From positions 1-9,676 of the forward strand of contig JANXUW010000393.1 of the NCBI GenBank assembly GCA_025351985.1: 9,676 bases of DNA, given 5' to 3'. The notes under the pieces were generated by a model. The model saw only the letters and a program-made list of their open reading frames with translations, was not told the origin of the DNA and made no database searches. Below are positions 5,936 through 9,676 of this stretch, in pieces; within the stretch, counting starts at the first letter, position 1; each line of letters starts with the position of its first letter. The position numbers and the translations under genes were made by a program. The stretch is from Pseudolysobacter sp. (lineage in GTDB: Bacteria > Pseudomonadota > Gammaproteobacteria > Xanthomonadales > Rhodanobacteraceae).

Positions 5936-8176
5936 ATGAGAAAACTCGGTTCGATCCTGTTCTGCAAACGCATCTTCGTAGCATGTCTGACACTGTTGTG
6001 TTTATCCGCTACGGCGCAGACGAATGGCACCAGTGGCGAGACGAAAAAACTAGATATCGATCGCTTGTACAGCCTGCCGTGGCTGATCGGCACGACACCG
6101 AAGGATTTCGTCTGGGCGAAGGACAGCCAGCGTGTGGCGTTCTTGTGGAATGACGAAGGCACGAATTTCCACGACGTCTGGATCACCGATGTCGGCAGCG
6201 GCAAACCGGTTCGTGTCACCCACATGCCGCGCACCGAGATGCCGACTAATCCGGGTATAGATGTCGCGAAACTCGAACAGGTTGTCGCGGCCGAAACCGA
6301 TGCGGGTGTGTCTGCGATAACGTGGACCGCGGATTCGAAGCAGATCGTTTTCACCTTCAAGGGCGAGCTGTACAAGGTCGTTCCGGGCGAGAAAGAAATT
6401 CGCCTCACTGCCACGACCGGCGCTAAAAGTCAGGCCAGTGTTGCGCCGCGCGGCAATCGCATCGCGTATTTGTCCGCCGGTGATTTGTGGATTGCGCCAC
6501 TCGATGGCAGCACCGCCGTCGCGTCGACTCAGCTGACGACGGTAGCGAAAAAAGACGTCGGTGTCGAAGAATTCCGTTGGTCGAACGATGGCGAATCGCT
6601 GGTATTTATCGAGAGCGATGAAACCCATATTCCAATGCGAGACATTCCGGATTACTTGAGCGAAGAGTCGCGCATCGTGCCGGTCAAGCGCGCGTTTCCG
6701 GGCGAGCCTTCGGCGTATCGGCGTATCGGGTTTGTCGCGGCGAAAGGCGGCGAGGTGCGCTGGGCCGATCTCGGCGGCAGCCCGATGGATCAGATCTTCG
6801 GTCTATCGTGGGCGCCGGACAATAAAACTGTGCTGGTCGATAGCAGCGACTTGTATGTCAAGGATCGGCGCTTGCTGCTGATCGATCCGCGCAGCGGAAA
6901 ATCGTCATTGCTGCACGAAGAAAAAGATCCGAAAAACGTCACCGCGGAATGGTGGTCGGAGTGGGCGCCGGACGGTCGCGGCATCTATTTCATTTCGGAT
7001 CGCGACAACGATTATCACGTATATTACACGGCGCGCTCGGGCGGTGAACCGAAGCGCATCACCAGCGGCGATTGGGCGGTGTTTTCGGTATCGATCGCAC
7101 CGGCGGCGAATGCGATTTTCATCACTGCCAACGAAGGAAAATCCGAAGAGCGCCAGTTGTTCAGAGTTCCGCTGAGCGGCGGCAAGGCGCAACGATTGAC
7201 CACGCAGGCCGGCACGCACAGCAGCGAAATTTCACCCGACGGAAAATTTGCCGCCGATGTTTTTTCAAGCGACTCGACACCGCCGGATTTTTATCTGACA
7301 CGACTCGACGCATCGCCTGCGCAAGAAGATTCGACGCGCCAGATCACCCATTCGCGATTGCCGGAATTCGACCAATATCATTGGGTCAGCGCGACATATG
7401 TCAGCTTCAAAAATGTGCGTGATGGCACGACCCTGCATGGCCGTTTGACGTTGCCGCCGAATTTCGATCCGAACAAAAAATATCCGGCAATTCTCGGCTC
7501 GGTCTACAGCAATACCGTGCGCAACCAATGGGGCGGGCGGATCGCACATCCGACCTGGGGGCTGGATCAATATCTGGCGCAGCAAGGTTATGTATTGCTG
7601 AATGTGGACATCAGCGGCAGCGCCGGTCACGGCAAGATTTTCCGGCAGCGCATCGGTCTCGATTACGGTGGTGTCGATGTCGAAGATTTGTTCAGCGGCG
7701 TGAAGTTTCTCGAAGGCCAGCATTACGTCGACATGCAGCGCATCGGCATGTGGGGCAGCAGTTATGGCGGGCTGTTGACGACCACGTCGTTGTTCACTTA
7801 TCCGGGCGTGTACAAGGCCGGCATCGCGGGCGCACCGGCGACAAATGTGTTCCATGCGCTCACTGGCGAAATGCAGACGATGATGGCGCCGCAGGATCAC
7901 ATCGAGCAATACACGCGATCATCGGCGTTCCTGAAATCCGGCGGCTTGCAGGATCACCTGATGCTGCTGCACGGCATGCGCGACCAGATCGTGCTGTTCA
8001 AGGATTCGGTAACGCTGACTCAGCGTCTGATTCTGCAAGGCAAGGATGTGCGTCTCACGCCGTTGCCGAATGCGCCGCACGGCTGGGATACCGAAGGCAT
8101 GGCGCAGACACGTTATGCGTATCACCAGATGATCGACTATTTCAGACAATATCTCGGACAAGGGCCGACGCCTTGA
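5936..8176 (+). CDS. Secreted S9-family serine peptidase (prolyl oligopeptidase/DPP4-like), 746 aa
   Basis: A periplasmic peptidase that should cut short peptides, probably at or near proline. Residues 1-27 are a signal peptide (basic MRK and KR, hydrophobic core, cleavage after SATA). Residues about 40-470 form a beta-propeller with repeats such as WAKDSQRVAFLW (60-71), WTADSKQIVF (130-139), WSNDGESLVF (215-224), WAPDNKTVLV (292-301) and WAPDGRGIYF (343-352). The alpha/beta-hydrolase domain follows: Tyr524 (oxyanion position, SVYS), Ser609 in GSSYGG, Asp683 in HGMRDQ and His715 in PHGWD, with the spacing of human DPP4 (S630, D708, H740). The stretch at 213-268 aligns with DPP4 blade 4, but the Glu-Glu loop that sits about 13 residues before WWSP in DPP4 is absent, so true dipeptidyl-peptidase activity is uncertain. 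The start is set by the signal peptide; the ribosome site is weak. It is probably transcribed alone. Confidence 0.92.
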   Translation: MRKLGSILFCKRIFVACLTLLCLSATAQTNGTSGETKKLDIDRLYSLPWLIGTTPKDFVWAKDSQRVAFLWNDEGTNFHDVWITDVGSGKPVRVTHMPRTEMPTNPGIDVAKLEQVVAAETDAGVSAITWTADSKQIVFTFKGELYKVVPGEKEIRLTATTGAKSQASVAPRGNRIAYLSAGDLWIAPLDGSTAVASTQLTTVAKKDVGVEEFRWSNDGESLVFIESDETHIPMRDIPDYLSEESRIVPVKRAFPGEPSAYRRIGFVAAKGGEVRWADLGGSPMDQIFGLSWAPDNKTVLVDSSDLYVKDRRLLLIDPRSGKSSLLHEEKDPKNVTAEWWSEWAPDGRGIYFISDRDNDYHVYYTARSGGEPKRITSGDWAVFSVSIAPAANAIFITANEGKSEERQLFRVPLSGGKAQRLTTQAGTHSSEISPDGKFAADVFSSDSTPPDFYLTRLDASPAQEDSTRQITHSRLPEFDQYHWVSATYVSFKNVRDGTTLHGRLTLPPNFDPNKKYPAILGSVYSNTVRNQWGGRIAHPTWGLDQYLAQQGYVLLNVDISGSAGHGKIFRQRIGLDYGGVDVEDLFSGVKFLEGQHYVDMQRIGMWGSSYGGLLTTTSLFTYPGVYKAGIAGAPATNVFHALTGEMQTMMAPQDHIEQYTRSSAFLKSGGLQDHLMLLHGMRDQIVLFKDSVTLTQRLILQGKDVRLTPLPNAPHGWDTEGMAQTRYAYHQMIDYFRQYLGQGPTP

Positions 8177-8179
8177 ATA

Positions 8180-8210
8180 AAACTCTCTGCGCTTGAAGCA
8201 GGGCGTTTCT
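8180..8210 (+). terminator. Likely intrinsic terminator after the peptidase gene
   Basis: AAAC-T-CTCTGC (8180-8190) pairs with GCAGGG-C-GTTT (8198-8208) around a seven-base loop, with one mismatch and one G-T pair, and then TTTCT. It lies four bases after the stop codon. The T-tract is short, so efficiency may be modest. Confidence 0.5.
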
Positions 8211-8256
8211 CCGATCATTGCAAAAACGCGCCGCATCGCATCGCCTTTCAAAAATT

Positions 8257-8288
8257 CGCCACCTGTCGGGAGTTCCTGGCAAGTGGCG
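8257..8288. repeat. Imperfect inverted repeat
   Basis: CGCCAC (8257-8262) pairs with GTGGCG (8283-8288), and the inner bases TG/CA partly extend the stem after a mismatch. The loop is about 14 bases. It is not followed by T's. Confidence 0.35.
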
Positions 8289-8328
8289 TCGCACTATCAG
8301 CACTGAATGCGCGCAGTTGAAACGTCAC

Positions 8329-8370
8329 CGATACCGCGATCGCAGCGAATATTCGCGTGCACCGGTATCG
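8329..8370. repeat. Nested, nearly concentric palindromes
   Basis: Outer arms CGATACCG (8329-8336) and CGGTATCG (8363-8370) are perfect 8-bp complements. Inside them, GCGAATATTCGC (8345-8356) is a perfect 12-bp palindrome whose centre is one base from the outer centre. The arrangement could be a cruciform, a regulator site, or a structured RNA. Confidence 0.5.
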
Positions 8371-8502
8371 CCTTCCCGGCGACTCGTGCGATGTCATGTG
8401 CACACCGATCGCTACACGAAAAATTCACGTGGTGAGACTTTCGGCACAGACAACACTCCTTCGTTGAAGAGAATAAACGCGCCGACATCCAACTGTTCGG
8501 CA

Positions 8503-8519
8503 ATGTCCGAAATGGACAT
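8503..8519. repeat. Short inverted repeat ATGTCC-N5-GGACAT
   Basis: Perfect 6-bp arms (8503-8508, 8514-8519) around five bases. It is short enough to be chance. Confidence 0.3.
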
Positions 8520-8706
8520 GACTCAGGGGAGCGACATGCAACATATTGACCAGCCCGCCACGTCGTTTGCTTGCGGCGCGGTTGCGCTTGGTCGCCAAAA
8601 AGACAGGGGAAATCCATCCGGCAACGGCACCGTGATTCCGCGTGGAATATCGATCCGCAATCGCATTGCCAGCAACAAAACACCAACACGTCTGATGACT
8701 GCGGAA

Positions 8707-8732
8707 CAACCTTGCCGAGGCAGCGAAGGTTG
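8707..8732. repeat. Hairpin with nested stem, 86 bp before the last gene
   Basis: CAACCTT (8707-8713) and AAGGTTG (8726-8732) pair perfectly, and GCC-GA-GGC (8714-8721) lies between them. It could act in the leader of the 8818 gene, or as an operator; no T-tract follows. Confidence 0.4.
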
Positions 8733-8817
8733 GTGATCTCGATGCTGGCGCAAAGCGATTCGGCATCGGAAAAACTCGGCGCAATATCCACTTTTTCTTC
8801 GATCCACGGGGCTTATC

Positions 8818-9676
8818 ATGAAGAATGATCACGTTGCTTCCATCCACCACCAGCCACCGAATCGCCGCTTGGGGGCAGGAAAATTGTCGGGCCTGTGGCT
8901 CGCGCTCGCTTGTCTCGGCACTGCGGGTTTTGCCTTCGCTGCCGATGCGCCAGTTGCGTCACCTGCCGCCGCTGCCACGGCGCCGTATCTGGCGAGCTTT
9001 CCGAACTTCGCGCCCAAGCTCGCGCCGGCATTACCTGGTGATGTCGATGTCGCGTTGCAGAAAAAACTCGAAGCCGAAAAACATTTTTCCGACGTGCAGC
9101 GCCTGTTTGATCTGAATGCGTGGCAGATGTTTCTCGCGCTCAACTGGCCGACCAGCGACGCCGGCCAGCCCGCGCCGAATCTGACCGACACGAATTTCGG
9201 TGCGCCGCACTGGACGTTGTTTCGCGAGAGCAGTGACATCTTCCGTCTCGATGGAAAAACCCCGGCGGCCTGTCGCCTGCCCGCCGAAAAACAAGCGCTA
9301 AGTCTCGCACGAGATACCACGGTACCGCCGATGCACGGCCTGCCGCCGCTGCCGGCGTTGTTGCAAAATGCCAGCGTCAGTCCGCGTGCATCGCGCGTGC
9401 TCGCCAACGTCAGCGCGGTCGGTGAAATCGATCTGGCCGATCTCGCGAAACTCACCGAAGTCGACCAGGCGTTCAGCGGCCCGCTGGTCGATCAGAACGG
9501 CAATCTGGTGCATTACGAAATCCTGCTCGATCCGAACGAAGTGGGTTTCCTGTGCGGCAACAATTTGTACAACCTCAACGGCCAGATCACCTACTCGAAC
9601 AAGGTGCCGGCGCAGACGCTGACATTTCCCGAGGGCGTGGACAGCAAAAACTGGAGCGGCGCGCTCGAGGTGAAGT
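8818..9676 (+). CDS. Exported protein of uncharacterised family, 5' part (runs off right edge)
   Basis: The frame is open from ATG 8818 to the window edge, 286 complete codons with no stop. An unusually long polar N-region (residues 1-24, with HH and RR) leads to a hydrophobic core at about 25-41 (LSGLWLALACLGTAGFAFA), with Sec cleavage probable near AFA-AD. An Ala/Pro linker (42-57) follows. Conserved-looking blocks are FDLNAWQMFLALNWP (97-111), HWTLFRESSDIFRLDG (131-146), and VHYEILLDPNEVGF with NNLYNLNGQ (231-256). From memory these resemble uncharacterised exported proteins, some with a c-type heme motif farther on; no CxxCH occurs in the visible part (cysteines only at 32, 152, 246). The ribosome site is weak (GGGG before the ATG), and TTG 8884 is an alternative. 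I cannot assign a function. Confidence 0.82.
   Translation, partial: MKNDHVASIHHQPPNRRLGAGKLSGLWLALACLGTAGFAFAADAPVASPAAAATAPYLASFPNFAPKLAPALPGDVDVALQKKLEAEKHFSDVQRLFDLNAWQMFLALNWPTSDAGQPAPNLTDTNFGAPHWTLFRESSDIFRLDGKTPAACRLPAEKQALSLARDTTVPPMHGLPPLPALLQNASVSPRASRVLANVSAVGEIDLADLAKLTEVDQAFSGPLVDQNGNLVHYEILLDPNEVGFLCGNNLYNLNGQITYSNKVPAQTLTFPEGVDSKNWSGALEVK

Larger units (their letters stand above)
8177..8817. other. 641-bp gap without a convincing gene, several inverted repeats
   Basis: Open frames exist on both strands (for example 8218-8736 plus and 8297-8791 minus), but all give low-complexity, Arg/Ser/Cys-rich or patternless translations with no ribosome site or family likeness. Besides the terminator at its left end, the gap holds inverted repeats at 8257-8288, 8329-8370, 8503-8519 and 8707-8732. 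It may be a decayed gene region, an intergenic RNA locus, or the long control region of the gene at 8818. Confidence 0.45.

Noticed and set aside
8218..8791. Overlapping open frames on both strands as a small gene
   Set aside because: No ribosome site, no hydrophobic or domain pattern, and composition typical of random high-GC frames.

Overview
The window looks like a chromosomal segment of a high-GC gammaproteobacterium, most likely of the Xanthomonadales/Lysobacterales type (Xanthomonadaceae or Rhodanobacteraceae). This rests on the GroES/GroEL sequences (GroEL ends in a Gly-Met tail closing with MDF), a CIRCE operator before groES, a periplasmic S9 peptidase and a REP-like palindrome. I cannot name a genus.

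Layout. Positions 1-441 (minus) hold the 5' part of a secreted or membrane-anchored protein of unknown function that runs off the left edge; it is less GC-rich than its neighbours and uses the rare codon ATA. Positions 578-1135 (minus) encode a small four-helix membrane protein with a strong Shine-Dalgarno site. It diverges from the groES-groEL operon (1351-3370). The 215-bp divergent region carries a sigma70-type promoter, a CIRCE element at the expected transcription start, and a possible sigma32 promoter. After groEL come three hairpins in 120 bp: a REP-like palindrome, a perfect stem-loop, and a bidirectional intrinsic terminator. Next is a 619-residue SEC-C zinc-motif and TPR-like protein (3656-5515). 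A frameshifted remnant of a di-heme cytochrome c peroxidase (MauG/CcpA-type) lies on the minus strand at about 5519-5710. It is followed by a secreted S9 serine peptidase with an intact catalytic triad (5936-8176) and a likely terminator. A 641-bp stretch without a convincing gene (8177-8817) contains several inverted repeats. The window ends in the first 286 codons of a secreted protein (8818 to right edge) that resembles an uncharacterised exported family.

Function. groES and groEL form one stress-controlled chaperonin operon, sealed off by the terminator. The other genes are apparently single transcription units. The SEC-C/TPR protein could be an accessory protein-interaction factor, but nothing links it to GroEL except position. 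The peptidase and the last gene product are both predicted to be exported. I did not find a convincing novel multi-gene system here. The points most worth checking are the regulatory layout of the groES divergent region, the peptidase that lacks the DPP4-type Glu-Glu loop, the decayed cytochrome peroxidase, and the structured 8177-8817 gap.
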